Assembly (NCBI RefSeq): GCF_022809095.1
Contig: NZ_JALAZE010000008.1
Location: 62,001-126,000, forward strand
Origin: Bacillus kexueae
GTDB lineage: Bacteria; Bacillota; Bacilli; Bacillales; Aeribacillaceae
DNA: 64,000 nt
Direction: 5' to 3'
Of this stretch, positions 1 through 8,622 are shown piece by piece. The notes below the pieces were generated by a model that worked only from the letters and a program-made list of their open reading frames with translations, was not told the origin of the DNA and did no database searches. Each line of letters opens with the position of its first letter. Position 1 is the first letter of the stretch. The translations under genes and the position numbers were made by a program.

Positions 1-610
1 ATTTAACCTTTATTTCGTCCGGGATGTAGTTTTGAATGGATGAAATGTCATGATCTATATAAAGCTTCTTCCCGTTAATATCACGTGTAAATCCACGCAC
101 TCGATAATCAATGACCATAATATCAGGTTCAAACGAATGAATTAAATAATGAAGGGCTTTTAATGGTGAAATTTCTCCACATGTCGAAACATCAATATCC
201 GCTCGAAATGTGCTTATCCCTTCGTGTGGATGATACTCAGGATATGTATGAACAGTTATATGACTTTTATCTAATGCAAGAACAACCGATTCTGGTAATG
301 GCCCTGGTGACTCTTCATACGTTTCAGTAGGTACTTCTACAACAGGACCTTCAGACACAAGCATCGTGACACTTGCACCTTGAGGGACATAATCTTGTTT
401 CGCGATGTTTAAAACATGAGCTCCAATGATATCAGCTACATGCTTTAAAATGGTTGTTAATCGTTCTGCACTATAAAAATCATCGATATACGCAATGTAT
501 GCTTCTCGTTCTTCTTTCGTTTTCGTATAACAAATATCATACATGTTAAAGCTTAATGACTTTGTTAAATTATTAAATCCGTGTAATGTTACATGGGATT
601 CTGTTTCCAC
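1..610 (-). CDS. speD: S-adenosylmethionine decarboxylase proenzyme (partial)
   Basis: This cytosolic enzyme makes decarboxylated SAM, the aminopropyl donor for spermidine synthesis. The frame starts at GTG 610 with AAGGAG eight bases upstream. 203 residues are visible and the C-terminus runs off the left edge. It follows the long E. coli-type SpeD (about 260 residues), not the short form of about 125 residues known as B. subtilis SpeH. The signs are [12 protein letters not shown] near the N-terminus, the self-cleavage site LDKS with Ser116 as the future pyruvoyl residue, HTYPEYHP after it, and STCG at 142-145. It lies downstream of the acetate symporter but is separated from it by a strong terminator, so it is probably a separate transcript. 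Confidence 0.93.
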   Translation of the reverse strand, partial: METESHVTLHGFNNLTKSLSFNMYDICYTKTKEEREAYIAYIDDFYSAERLTTILKHVADIIGAHVLNIAKQDYVPQGASVTMLVSEGPVVEVPTETYEESPGPLPESVVLALDKSHITVHTYPEYHPHEGISTFRADIDVSTCGEISPLKALHYLIHSFEPDIMVIDYRVRGFTRDINGKKLYIDHDISSIQNYIPDEIKVK

Positions 611-691
611 GAAACCATCTCCTTCCAAATTCCATTAGTAATTAGGATAATGAGAACCACGTATTTTATACAGCGGGAGGATTAGAAAATA

Positions 692-728
692 AAAAAGGTG
701 CGAAAACGTTTAATTCGTTTTCACACCT
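692..728 (-). terminator. Intrinsic terminator of the acetate symporter gene
   Basis: A 12-bp stem (GGTGTGAAAACG pairing with CGTTTTCGCACC, one G-U pair) with a 7-base loop sits nine bases past the symporter stop codon. On the minus strand it is followed by six T. Confidence 0.85.
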
Positions 729-736
729 ATAAGGAT

Positions 737-2305
737 TTAAGCTGCATCCGATTCTTTTGAATGTACTTTACGCATAAAGTCGTTTACATCTGCAGGGACT
801 TTTCGATCCCATTTTGACACGAGGTATACAGATAAGAAGCCGATTGGAACTGTGATAATTCCTGGTACTTTTAACTGAAGAAAAGCAGGAAGTGTATCAG
901 CAAAGAAAATCATGTACATGGATGAAAGAAGTCCCATGACTAAACCGGCAATGGCTCCTTTTTCCGTCATTCCGCGCCACCAAATTCCAAGAATAAAGAT
1001 TGGCGTAAAGGTACTAGCTGCGACTGTAAATGCAAGAGCGACAAGATGTCCGATAGAAGCATCTTTAACCATTAAACCTAAAATTCCATAGAAAATACCT
1101 AATAGAACAATGGCTACTTTACCAGCTACAACACGTTCTTTTTCGCCTAAATTTTTCTTAAATAAGCTTGCGTACAAATCATGAGCTACAGCTCCAGAAC
1201 TTGCGATAAATAAACCGGATAGATTCGAGAAGATAGCTGCGAATGCACCCGCAATGACTAAACCAAGCAACCATTCCCCGCCAAGTGCCTGTGCAGTAGA
1301 TGGGATAACCATATTTGTTCCCCCAGCTACTAAGTCTTTCATAACAGCATCGCTCGCGTTTCCACTTAAAAAGATGGAGCGACCGACAACGCCTAAATAT
1401 ACAGCAAAGAAGAAGAATAAACTTGCGATTGAAATAGCCATAATAGCAGATTTACGTGCTGAACGACCGTCTGGATTTGTGTAGAATCGAAGAAGTATGT
1501 GAGGGAGACCAATCGTACCGAGTGATAATCCAATTGTCATGGATAAAGTTTGCCAAAAGTTAGGGAAGAAGTTTCCAGTACCCGTCCACGTCGAGCCGTC
1601 AAACGATACATCTTGTCCATCTGGTGCAAATTGGCCTGTACCGACAACAACCCCTTTGAATTCACTGATGGCTGCTAAAATTTTGTCATAATGCAAACCG
1701 CCATAAACAGCTGCAGCTACCATTAGGACGAATGCACCTAGACGAATCCAAAGCTCTAAAGCTTGGTTCAACGTCGTGCCTTTCATTCCACCAACGCCAA
1801 CATAAAAAATCATGACTGAACAAGTGAAAATAATACCAAATTCATAACTTGTACCGAAAAACATCGTTAATATCTGAGCTGCTCCCAGTAATTGCGGTGC
1901 AGCGTAAAACCCTGAAATGGCTAATACGACAGCTACCGCTACAAGTCTTGCTCGTTTTGAATGGAAGCGGTACGCTAAAAAATCCGCTACGGTATATGCT
2001 CCAAAACGTCTAAGCGGTCCGGCAACGAAAATAGCCAAGAGAGTTAACCCGATGGAGAAACAAAACGCATAATATGCTCCATCATATCCTAAGGCAAAAG
2101 TAAGACCCGCTAATCCTAAAAACGTAGCTGCACTTAAATAATCACCTGCAATGGCAGAACCGTTTGTAAACCACCCAAAGCTTCGACCACCTACAAAGTA
2201 ATCTGAAGAAGTTGTGTTTCGTTTTGTTAAATAGGTGATATAAACGATAGTTCCAAGTAGGATAAATGTTAAAAAATACTTTGGTTCAAATAATGTAGAA
2301 ATCAT
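737..2305 (-). CDS. actP: Sodium:solute symporter, acetate permease type (ActP/YwcA)
   Basis: Polytopic inner-membrane symporter of the SSS family, about 13 hydrophobic segments in 522 residues. It probably imports acetate or another short monocarboxylate with sodium. The SSS signatures are visible: SDYFVGGRSFGWFTNGSAIA at 34-53, then GDYLSAATFLG, and GGMKGTTLNQ near 171. The start at ATG 2305 has AAAGGAG ten bases upstream. It overlaps the DUF485 gene by four bases, which indicates translational coupling. The symporter/DUF485 pairing is the ywcA-ywcB arrangement of B. subtilis and the yjcH-actP arrangement of E. coli. A divergent AraC-type gene next door is a candidate regulator. The exact substrate is inferred from the family. 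Confidence 0.9.
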   Translation of the reverse strand: MISTLFEPKYFLTFILLGTIVYITYLTKRNTTSSDYFVGGRSFGWFTNGSAIAGDYLSAATFLGLAGLTFALGYDGAYYAFCFSIGLTLLAIFVAGPLRRFGAYTVADFLAYRFHSKRARLVAVAVVLAISGFYAAPQLLGAAQILTMFFGTSYEFGIIFTCSVMIFYVGVGGMKGTTLNQALELWIRLGAFVLMVAAAVYGGLHYDKILAAISEFKGVVVGTGQFAPDGQDVSFDGSTWTGTGNFFPNFWQTLSMTIGLSLGTIGLPHILLRFYTNPDGRSARKSAIMAISIASLFFFFAVYLGVVGRSIFLSGNASDAVMKDLVAGGTNMVIPSTAQALGGEWLLGLVIAGAFAAIFSNLSGLFIASSGAVAHDLYASLFKKNLGEKERVVAGKVAIVLLGIFYGILGLMVKDASIGHLVALAFTVAASTFTPIFILGIWWRGMTEKGAIAGLVMGLLSSMYMIFFADTLPAFLQLKVPGIITVPIGFLSVYLVSKWDRKVPADVNDFMRKVHSKESDAA

Positions 2306-2652
2306 AACGCTTTTCTCCTTTCTTCTTCAGGAGATTGAAGTTCTTTTGATCGCTTCTCATACAAGTAGGTATGAATCAACGCAATAATAAAAGCCATTGC
2401 CATAGCAACAATGCTTGTTAAAAACCAAGCATAGCTCATGCCGCCCCACATGTTCGAAAACATAAAATCTGTCGCAAACCAATTTAATACTGGAATTGCG
2501 AGAATAAAGGCATAGTAGAAAATTGTTAACTTAAACCCCGTCTTAAACTCTTGCTTCATCAAGCGGTCAGTTTGTGAGTCAAGTGGCTCTAATTCTGACA
2601 CATCGATTGAACCGGCTGGAACATAATCATATTCTTTGTATTCTCCCGCCAA
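2302..2652 (-). CDS. DUF485 membrane protein, partner of the acetate symporter
   Basis: Small inner-membrane protein with two transmembrane helices (FKLTIFYYAFILAIPVLNWF and, after FSNMWGG, a second one starting AWFLTSIVAMAMAF) and a charged C-terminus, typical of DUF485/YjcH/YwcB. It is nearly always encoded just before an SSS acetate symporter; the role is unproven and probably assists the transporter. The open frame extends to a TTG at 2721, but TTG 2652 has AGGGGG seven bases upstream and gives 116 residues, close to the family length, so I chose it. The stop overlaps the symporter ATG. Confidence 0.83.
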   Translation of the reverse strand: MAGEYKEYDYVPAGSIDVSELEPLDSQTDRLMKQEFKTGFKLTIFYYAFILAIPVLNWFATDFMFSNMWGGMSYAWFLTSIVAMAMAFIIALIHTYLYEKRSKELQSPEEERRKAL

Positions 2653-2850
2653 AAGAATTCCCCCTTTGCTTAACTGTTGCAGCTTGTTTTGTTGTAGATG
2701 CTGCTTGTTTTGATTGTACAAAAACTAGAAGGGAAACACCTTACAATAAATTATCAGAAATGTATAAATATTTAATATTTTCTCAAAAACAGAGATTTTT
2801 AGTAAAATAAATATAGAAAGGGTTTGGAGAAAAAAAGGGGGAAACATCAG

Positions 2851-4098
2851 GTGATGAACATCTATCTATCCATTGAAAAATCGGAGGATAAAAATTTCAT
2901 AATCAACTGGTTATCGAATTGTATGAACGAAAAAATGTATACGTTTACAAATATCTCCAGCGAGGCGAATCTCGCAATTATTGAAATAAGACAACTGTTC
3001 GACTGGTTAAAAATTTCTCGATTAGGAAAGAAAAATAAAAATTGTAAAGTTATCGTTATCTTAGATCCATCATTATTAAAAACATCACCTCTTGCATTAG
3101 ATTTAGGTGTCCAAGATATTCTCGTGAAACCGTTGCGGAAAAGTCATTTCGTTCGAAAGCTGAAAAAAGTTATGGAACGAATGGAGTCCATACAAGTTGA
3201 TACTCCGAATTATCATGAGATGTATGAGGAGATGGAAACAAGTACATCCATAGTAAAACATCATATTCCGTTTGAAGAAGCGTTTTTACGACGATTGTTA
3301 AGAGGAGAAGTTGCATCAGAACATGAAATCATTGAAACCAAAAAATATTTACCTAAATTAACTATCCCTAACGTCGTCATTTTCATACAAGGGTTTGTGA
3401 AAAATCTCGAAAAACGAGAAAAAGAAGGGTGGCATCCATCTGTATTGATTCGCCATCATTTAGAAAGTCGCTTTTCAGAAATCGGGCATGACGTATCTTT
3501 TTTAACGTATCGTAAACACCTCGTTTTATTAGCACATGTTCCTTCAATTTATATGCGATTTAAAGATTGGTTGGAAGGGGAGAAAATACTCTTAGATTGT
3601 ATCGAATCCTTAATTTCTGATTACAGTATTTACTTATTTATCGGAGTCGGAACGATCTACCGAGAACCTATTCAGCTTCACCATTCCTATCGGGAAGGAA
3701 GAAAGGCGAGGAGAACTCCACCTTTTGAGCGCCTATCGCTGCGATATTATGACGACATTACCAAAAATGACACCATTTCTAAATGCACATCCTATATTAT
3801 GAATCATTTTCATGAAGAGGATTTAACAGTATCCCGCGTTGCCAAAAGCGCTTCTATTAGTGTTCCGTATTTTTGTCGACTATTTAAACAAGAAACCGGT
3901 CGAAGTTTTGTGGAATACGTAACGTTCGTTCGCTTACAACATGCAGTATGGCAGCTCAGACATACGAACAAAACCATTGAACAAATCTCGGATGAACTAG
4001 GGTTTAATACGCCAAATTACTTTAGTTCTACATTCAAAAAATATGCCGGTTTTTCACCAAGCGAATATCGGGCTACTGAGGAGATTTTGTTTATTTAA
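2851..4098 (+). CDS. AraC-family regulator with degenerate receiver-like N-terminus
   Basis: Cytosolic DNA-binding regulator of about 415 residues. The C-terminal 100 residues form a double helix-turn-helix of the AraC type (DLTVSRVAKSASISVPYFCR, then TIEQISDELGFNTPNYFSST, ending GFSPSEYR). The N-terminal 110 residues resemble a response-regulator receiver (VIVILDPS, then DLGVQDILVKPL with the conserved Lys-Pro). I see no clear acidic pocket, so it may not be phosphorylated. The layout is like YesN-type regulators. The start is GTG 2851 (AGGGGG nine bases upstream) or ATG 2854. It is transcribed divergently from the acetate symporter operon and may control it. No cognate kinase is adjacent; the kinase at 5066 lies one gene away in the same direction. 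Confidence 0.85.
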   Translation: MMNIYLSIEKSEDKNFIINWLSNCMNEKMYTFTNISSEANLAIIEIRQLFDWLKISRLGKKNKNCKVIVILDPSLLKTSPLALDLGVQDILVKPLRKSHFVRKLKKVMERMESIQVDTPNYHEMYEEMETSTSIVKHHIPFEEAFLRRLLRGEVASEHEIIETKKYLPKLTIPNVVIFIQGFVKNLEKREKEGWHPSVLIRHHLESRFSEIGHDVSFLTYRKHLVLLAHVPSIYMRFKDWLEGEKILLDCIESLISDYSIYLFIGVGTIYREPIQLHHSYREGRKARRTPPFERLSLRYYDDITKNDTISKCTSYIMNHFHEEDLTVSRVAKSASISVPYFCRLFKQETGRSFVEYVTFVRLQHAVWQLRHTNKTIEQISDELGFNTPNYFSSTFKKYAGFSPSEYRATEEILFI

Positions 4099-4151
4099 AC
4101 GTCCCTCGGGAATAATACATATTAATTTTACATTTGCTTAAGAGGAGTTTT

Positions 4152-5063
4152 ATGAAGCTTGGATACGCTTGCGTCAACATGACCATTCCGTCTAAATTTA
4201 AAACGTGTCGTTTAAAAACAGTAGAAAAGGAAGGCCTTTCGATTATTCGTAAACTGGCAATTGAAAATCTTAATGAAACGATTAAGATTCTTAAATGGAA
4301 TATTCATCACCACATAGACTTTTACCGTTTAAGCAGCGATATTATTCCATTTGCCACTCATCCTATTAACCAATGGAAATGGTGGGAGGATGACGAAGTT
4401 TTACGTCTAACTTTAACTATCAGAAAACTAAAAGAACAAAGTAGCTCAAGGCTATCGATGCATCCTGGACAATATTCTATCTTAAATACACCGAATGATA
4501 AGGTCTATCATAATTCACTTCTTGATTTTCATTATCATGCAATGCTGATGGAATTAACGGGAGCAACCGATATGATTACTCACGTTGGTGGAGCATATGG
4601 AGATAAAGAAGCTGCGAAAAAACGATTCATTAAGAGGTATCATGATCTACCAAACGAAATAAAAGAAAAACTAAAGCTAGAAAACGACGATAAAATTTTT
4701 ACAATTCATGATGTTCTTGACATCCACTTAGAGACAAATATCCCCATTTGCTTTGACTATCATCACCATCGTTGTCACCATACGAACTTTGAATTAAACG
4801 ATGAAATCACTACAATCGTTCAAAGCTGGGGAGAATCTCAAGTCCCAAAAATTCATTTAAGCTCTGGTAAAACATCTCCAACCGATCGAGCACATCATGA
4901 TTTTATTTTACTTAAAGATTATTTTGATGCCGTTTCCTTATTTAAAGGGTATAACATCGACATAATGTTTGAAGCAAAGATGAAAGAAAAGAGCGTATTA
5001 CGCATAAAAAGGGCTCTTAGTCGAAAAGTTAAGAGAAAGAATACCTTCATCAAGGGAGAATAA
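4152..5063 (+). CDS. uvsE: UV-damage endonuclease UvsE (copy 1)
   Basis: Metal-dependent endonuclease that nicks DNA 5' of UV photoproducts and starts excision repair. 303 residues, matching the UVDE TIM-barrel family. The family marks are KLGYACVNMT at the N-terminus, RLSMHPGQYSILNTP, HVGGAYGDKEAAKKRF, LENDD, CFDYHHHRCH and HLSSGK followed by AHHDF; these carry the His/Asp/Glu metal ligands. ATG 4152 was chosen because AGAGGAG lies four bases upstream. The upstream TTG in frame has no site. The stop is two bases before the histidine kinase start, so the two are probably cotranscribed. A second, diverged uvsE lies at 11011. Confidence 0.9.
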   Translation: MKLGYACVNMTIPSKFKTCRLKTVEKEGLSIIRKLAIENLNETIKILKWNIHHHIDFYRLSSDIIPFATHPINQWKWWEDDEVLRLTLTIRKLKEQSSSRLSMHPGQYSILNTPNDKVYHNSLLDFHYHAMLMELTGATDMITHVGGAYGDKEAAKKRFIKRYHDLPNEIKEKLKLENDDKIFTIHDVLDIHLETNIPICFDYHHHRCHHTNFELNDEITTIVQSWGESQVPKIHLSSGKTSPTDRAHHDFILLKDYFDAVSLFKGYNIDIMFEAKMKEKSVLRIKRALSRKVKRKNTFIKGE

Positions 5064-5065
5064 CC

Positions 5066-6358
5066 ATGCATGCAACAGCCTACCGCGTCGCTTCAAAAAT
5101 AGCTTTCATCTATATTTTTATCGGTGTCTTATGGATTATTTTTTCCGATCAAGTCTCCTATTTTTTAAGTAACAATGGGATGGGGGACTTTCTAACTTTC
5201 CAACGGTATAAAGGGTGGTTTTTTGTCCTTATTACTGGAATCGTATTATTTGTACTCATTAATAAACGAACAAAACAAATTATTCAATCAACGAATGAAT
5301 TGAAAGAAAAAGAGCTTGAATTACAAGCAAATACGTTACGATATCAATCGTTATTTCAACAAAATCCAGATGCAGTGTTTGAATTAAGTAAGGAAGGAAT
5401 GCTATTAGCGATTAATTCTGCCGGTCAACAAATGTTTCAACAAACCACCTCAAAACTTATTGGGACATCCTTTTTACAATTTGTTCAAAATCATGATTCA
5501 ATTTATGTAGAAAAAAGAATGAATGATGTATTAAAAGGAGATTCTGCGACTTTTGAAATAACTTTTGATGGTCCAATCATTGTCCGGATGACCTTACTTC
5601 CGATTGTCATTAAGGGGGACGTAACAGGTCTATACGGCATTGCAAAAGATATAACCGAGCATAAACGTAATGAAGAGCTCATGATTAAAAATGAAAAAAT
5701 GTATGTCATTGGTCAGCTTGCTGCTTCTGTTGCTCATGAAATTCGTAACCCATTAACATCGATTAAAGGGTTCATCCAGTTAATGAAAGAAGGGTCTAAT
5801 GACCAACAGTCGCATTTGCAGCTTATCCTTTCTGAAATCGAAAGAATTGAAGGCATTACGAGCGAAATGCTTTACTTAGGTAAAAATGAGTCCATACAAT
5901 TTGAAACTATTGAAATGACCGAATTAATTCACCAGGTGACCTATTTGATTCACCCGGAAGCAAAAATGTATGATACAGACATTCAAATCCACACATATGA
6001 AAAGCCCGTCCACATATTAGGGGATCCTAATCTACTTAAACAAGTATTCATTAATCTTTTGAAAAATAGTATTGAAGCCATCAAAATGAAACAAGATGAC
6101 TCACGTGGAAACATTGACATTGATCTCTATACCAAGTTAAATAAACTTTTTATTTCAATAAAAGATAACGGAATTGGTATGGATGAAGATCGGATCAAAA
6201 GACTGGGAGAACCTTTTTATTCAACAAAAGAAAAAGGAACTGGCCTTGGTTTAGCTGTAAGCATGAAAATAATGAAAAGACATCATAGTACCATTACCTT
6301 TCATAGTAAGAAAAATAAAGGGACAACAGTTATACTTACTTTTCCAATGAAGTCATAA
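5066..6358 (+). CDS. Membrane-bound PAS sensor histidine kinase
   Basis: 430-residue sensor kinase. Two transmembrane helices (about 13-33 and 51-66) flank a short extracellular loop. A PAS domain follows (about 90-200, beginning YQSLFQQNPDAVFELS). Then a HisKA domain with HEIRNPLTSIKGF (phospho-acceptor His224) and a HATPase domain with NLLKNSIEAI, DNGIGM and GTGLGLAVS. All catalytic boxes are intact. The layout resembles the sporulation kinases that feed Spo0F (KinA-E). No response regulator gene is adjacent, which fits that type, but the partner is not known. It is two bases downstream of uvsE copy 1. Confidence 0.9.
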   Translation: MHATAYRVASKIAFIYIFIGVLWIIFSDQVSYFLSNNGMGDFLTFQRYKGWFFVLITGIVLFVLINKRTKQIIQSTNELKEKELELQANTLRYQSLFQQNPDAVFELSKEGMLLAINSAGQQMFQQTTSKLIGTSFLQFVQNHDSIYVEKRMNDVLKGDSATFEITFDGPIIVRMTLLPIVIKGDVTGLYGIAKDITEHKRNEELMIKNEKMYVIGQLAASVAHEIRNPLTSIKGFIQLMKEGSNDQQSHLQLILSEIERIEGITSEMLYLGKNESIQFETIEMTELIHQVTYLIHPEAKMYDTDIQIHTYEKPVHILGDPNLLKQVFINLLKNSIEAIKMKQDDSRGNIDIDLYTKLNKLFISIKDNGIGMDEDRIKRLGEPFYSTKEKGTGLGLAVSMKIMKRHHSTITFHSKKNKGTTVILTFPMKS

Positions 6359-6382
6359 GTATCCCATGCTTATGACTTCATT
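6346..6382. terminator. Bidirectional hairpin between the kinase and GNAT genes
   Basis: A perfect 14-bp inverted repeat (AATGAAGTCATAAG / CTTATGACTTCATT) with a 9-base loop spans the kinase stop codon and lies 12 bases from the convergent GNAT stop. The T tract is weak on both sides. Confidence 0.6.
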
Positions 6383-6393
6383 GATGTATGTAT

Positions 6394-6879
6394 TTATAAT
6401 AAAAGTTGGTAAAAATCGACATGCTGCCACTCATTAAATTTAAATCCCACTTCTTTAAATCGGCCAATAAATTCGAATCCGAATCGTTCATGTAATGTAA
6501 CGCTTGCCTCATTTCCTGTTGTAATTCCTGCAATTAGACAATGAATTTGTAAGACTTTTGCTATTTCAATCATTTCTTGTAAGAGAGATTTTCCAATTCC
6601 TTTTCCTCGATACGTTCGATCTATGTATAAGGAAACTTCCATTGTATACTTGTATGCTTCTTTTTCACGAAACGGAGAAAGACCACAATAGCCGACTACC
6701 TTCCCGTCCATTTCTGCAACTAATAATGGATTTTGATCACGAAAGGAACGAAACCATTGTAATCGATCTTCTAACGATTTTACTTGGATATCAAACGTTG
6801 CCGTTAAATGGCGTACAGCATCATTATAAATTTCCATCATGTTAGGGACATCATCTTCAGTAGCTTTTCGAATAATCAT
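6394..6879 (-). CDS. GNAT N-acetyltransferase, phosphinothricin-acetyltransferase-like
   Basis: 161-residue cytosolic acetyltransferase that uses acetyl-CoA. The order of blocks matches the PAT/YwnH group: IRKATEDDVPNMMEIYNDAV at the N-terminus, VVGYCGLSPFREKEAY, the acetyl-CoA loop YRGKGIGKSLLQ (Q/RxxGxG/A), and a C-terminal GNEASVTLHERFGFE. Members acetylate phosphinothricin, methionine sulfoximine or related amines. The natural substrate here cannot be read from sequence. The start ATG 6879 has AAAGGAG eight bases upstream. It is a single gene, convergent with the histidine kinase. Confidence 0.87.
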   Translation of the reverse strand: MIIRKATEDDVPNMMEIYNDAVRHLTATFDIQVKSLEDRLQWFRSFRDQNPLLVAEMDGKVVGYCGLSPFREKEAYKYTMEVSLYIDRTYRGKGIGKSLLQEMIEIAKVLQIHCLIAGITTGNEASVTLHERFGFEFIGRFKEVGFKFNEWQHVDFYQLLL

Positions 6880-6994
6880 TCTGTTATCTCCTTTCGTAGA
6901 ACACCATTGAGTGAATAGTTAATATATTCCTTCATTTTACCTAATGGGCTAGAAGGAGTAAATACATAATAAACAATAATTTTATTATGTAAAC

Positions 6995-7612
6995 TTAATC
7001 TCCAAGATGAAACTTCTTTGAATCATACTCATATTGTTTTGTTGTTGCAATAGCAGCAATCGTTGCACCAGCTGTTTGAGCGTAGCTACCAAACGTTTCA
7101 ATTTGTTCACCGACTTCTTCCTTACCTTTTAAAACATACACAACCCCAACAGCTTCAAGTAATGCGCCTGCAGACTGCAAGGAGAGACCTGTAAGCTTGA
7201 GTTGAGAAAACTCTTCCTTACTTAACGTTTCAGCATAAGCTTCAAATAGCGCCCCTATTGATTGAAGGGAGTCCCCAATGATATCTAATTCATTTCCTTC
7301 TCTATCAAGGCCTTTTAAAGAAAGTGTTCCTGCTACTACGTTCGTCATGTTCCCACCAGCCTGAAACCATGAACCAAGAATCGAAAGAGATTGCCCATCA
7401 GTATTCTCGAACTCTTTTGAAGTCGCAATGGCTTGAAAAGAATTCCCTGTAGCCTCCAGACCATTTCCATAGATTACAAGCTTCGTTCCGACTTCTTCTG
7501 CGATAATCGTCTTCTCTGTTAGAATAATGGTATTTCCGATAGCTGAGATAGCTGTTCCTGCTGCCTGTATCCATACACCAGCAAGTTCAAGTAGACGATG
7601 GTCATTGTCCAT
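6995..7612 (-). CDS. Hydrophobic six-repeat protein (DUF6944-like)
   Basis: 205-residue protein built from six imperfect repeats that start with Gly at residues 12, 49, 80, 113, 142 and 175. Each begins with a motif like GVWIQAAG, GNGLEATG, GSWFQAGG, GDSLQSIG, GLSLQSAG or GSYAQTAG, and the spacing is 29-37 residues. The segments are rich in Ala/Gly and look like short amphipathic or membrane-associated helices. No signal peptide and no catalytic motif is visible. The family assignment (repetitive proteins named DUF6944) comes from memory of the motif and is tentative. The start ATG has AAGGAGG eight bases upstream. No operon partner was seen. Confidence 0.75.
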   Translation of the reverse strand: MDNDHRLLELAGVWIQAAGTAISAIGNTIILTEKTIIAEEVGTKLVIYGNGLEATGNSFQAIATSKEFENTDGQSLSILGSWFQAGGNMTNVVAGTLSLKGLDREGNELDIIGDSLQSIGALFEAYAETLSKEEFSQLKLTGLSLQSAGALLEAVGVVYVLKGKEEVGEQIETFGSYAQTAGATIAAIATTKQYEYDSKKFHLGD

Positions 7613-7758
7613 ATCAATTTCCCTCCTTAATTACAGTATATTCACACTGAAGGGGAGGGGGTTAGGTGGTTAACTTGATTTTAATTTTATAAGTAAAACT
7701 TATATGGGAAAAATGAATTTCATGAAACTACAAGGGCTTAAGGAAAAATGGATAATAC

Positions 7759-7795
7759 AAAAAAGCAGGGGAATCAGTTATTCACCTGCTTTTTT
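7759..7795 (-). terminator. Intrinsic terminator after the yczE-type gene
   Basis: AAAAAAGCAGG pairs with CCTGCTTTTTT around a 15-base loop, ten bases past the stop codon of the YczE-type gene. The stem supplies its own U tract in both directions. Confidence 0.8.
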
Positions 7796-7804
7796 AATCA
7801 ATTG

Positions 7805-8425
7805 TTAAGATTTCACAATTTGTTCACGACTCATTTTTTGTATTAATTGTTCAAAATATGGGAATGAAAGTTGAACAACAAGTCCTAGTGTTAACGTGAC
7901 AATGATTGTCCCAATTCCAATGGCTCCTTTAAATAGAAAAGCAAGTGTTAAAGCAAACCCTTCACTCACAATACGAGCGTTTCGAAGGTTTAACCCGAAG
8001 CGTTGATGAATTGCGACCATTAACGTATCCATAGGACTAGCTGGAAATTTTGCTTGTAAGTAAATCGCAACTCCAACGCCCATTGCTAAAATCCCAGAAA
8101 TTAAGTAAACAAACTGGAACACAATGTTTGTAGGGACGAACGGTTGAAGAACAATTAACAGCCAAAAATCAATTAAAGCCCCAATTACTAAGATCGTCAC
8201 CGCCGCTAAAATTTCAGGCTTCTTTTTTAACAAAAAGGAATTAAGAATAATGAGGATAACTCCGTTGATAAAAACACAAGTACCTACCGTAATTCCGAAC
8301 ATATTGGACTCTCCAACAGCTAATGCATCCCAAGCAGAAGCACCTAGGCCGGACTGGATGATGAGACCAACTCCTAATGTTAATAAAAGTAATCCAAAAC
8401 TAAAAAATAAAATTCTTTCTTTCAT
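7805..8425 (-). CDS. YczE/YyaS/YitT-family membrane protein
   Basis: 206-residue inner-membrane protein with five or six helices. It carries the family pattern of glycine-rich N-terminus and SGLGASAWDAL at about 26-36, then a related second half with FPASPMDTLM near 128, as if the protein arose by internal duplication. YczE of B. subtilis is needed for a secondary-metabolite synthase to work, but the molecular function of the family is unknown. ATG 8425 has AAGGAG nine bases upstream. It is divergent from cydA, and the 197-bp gap must hold both promoters. Confidence 0.8.
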   Translation of the reverse strand: MKERILFFSFGLLLLTLGVGLIIQSGLGASAWDALAVGESNMFGITVGTCVFINGVILIILNSFLLKKKPEILAAVTILVIGALIDFWLLIVLQPFVPTNIVFQFVYLISGILAMGVGVAIYLQAKFPASPMDTLMVAIHQRFGLNLRNARIVSEGFALTLAFLFKGAIGIGTIIVTLTLGLVVQLSFPYFEQLIQKMSREQIVKS

Positions 8426-8527
8426 CTGTAAAATACTCCTTATCCTAAACTAGAAGTCATCAGTCGTCTGACATCTCAAACGCTTACATATAGAGAATAA
8501 TAATCAACTTCCGAGCGAAAATCAAGA

Positions 8528-8533
8528 TATAAT
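8528..8533 (+). promoter_or_regulatory. Possible -10 element for cydAB-uvsE
   Basis: TATAAT lies about 90 bases before the cydA start. I could not find a good -35 hexamer at 16-18 bases, so it is only a candidate. Confidence 0.3.
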
Positions 8534-8622
8534 TTCAACCATTTCATTCGGAAAGCACGAATGAAAATTTTGGAGGTGGAGGATAATACTATTGAACTTT
8601 GGAAAGAAAAGGGGCTTTTTAC

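Noticed and set aside
8476-8488. Possible catabolite-repression (cre) site before cydA
   Set aside because: The right half (ACGCTTACA) fits the CcpA consensus but the left half has three mismatches.
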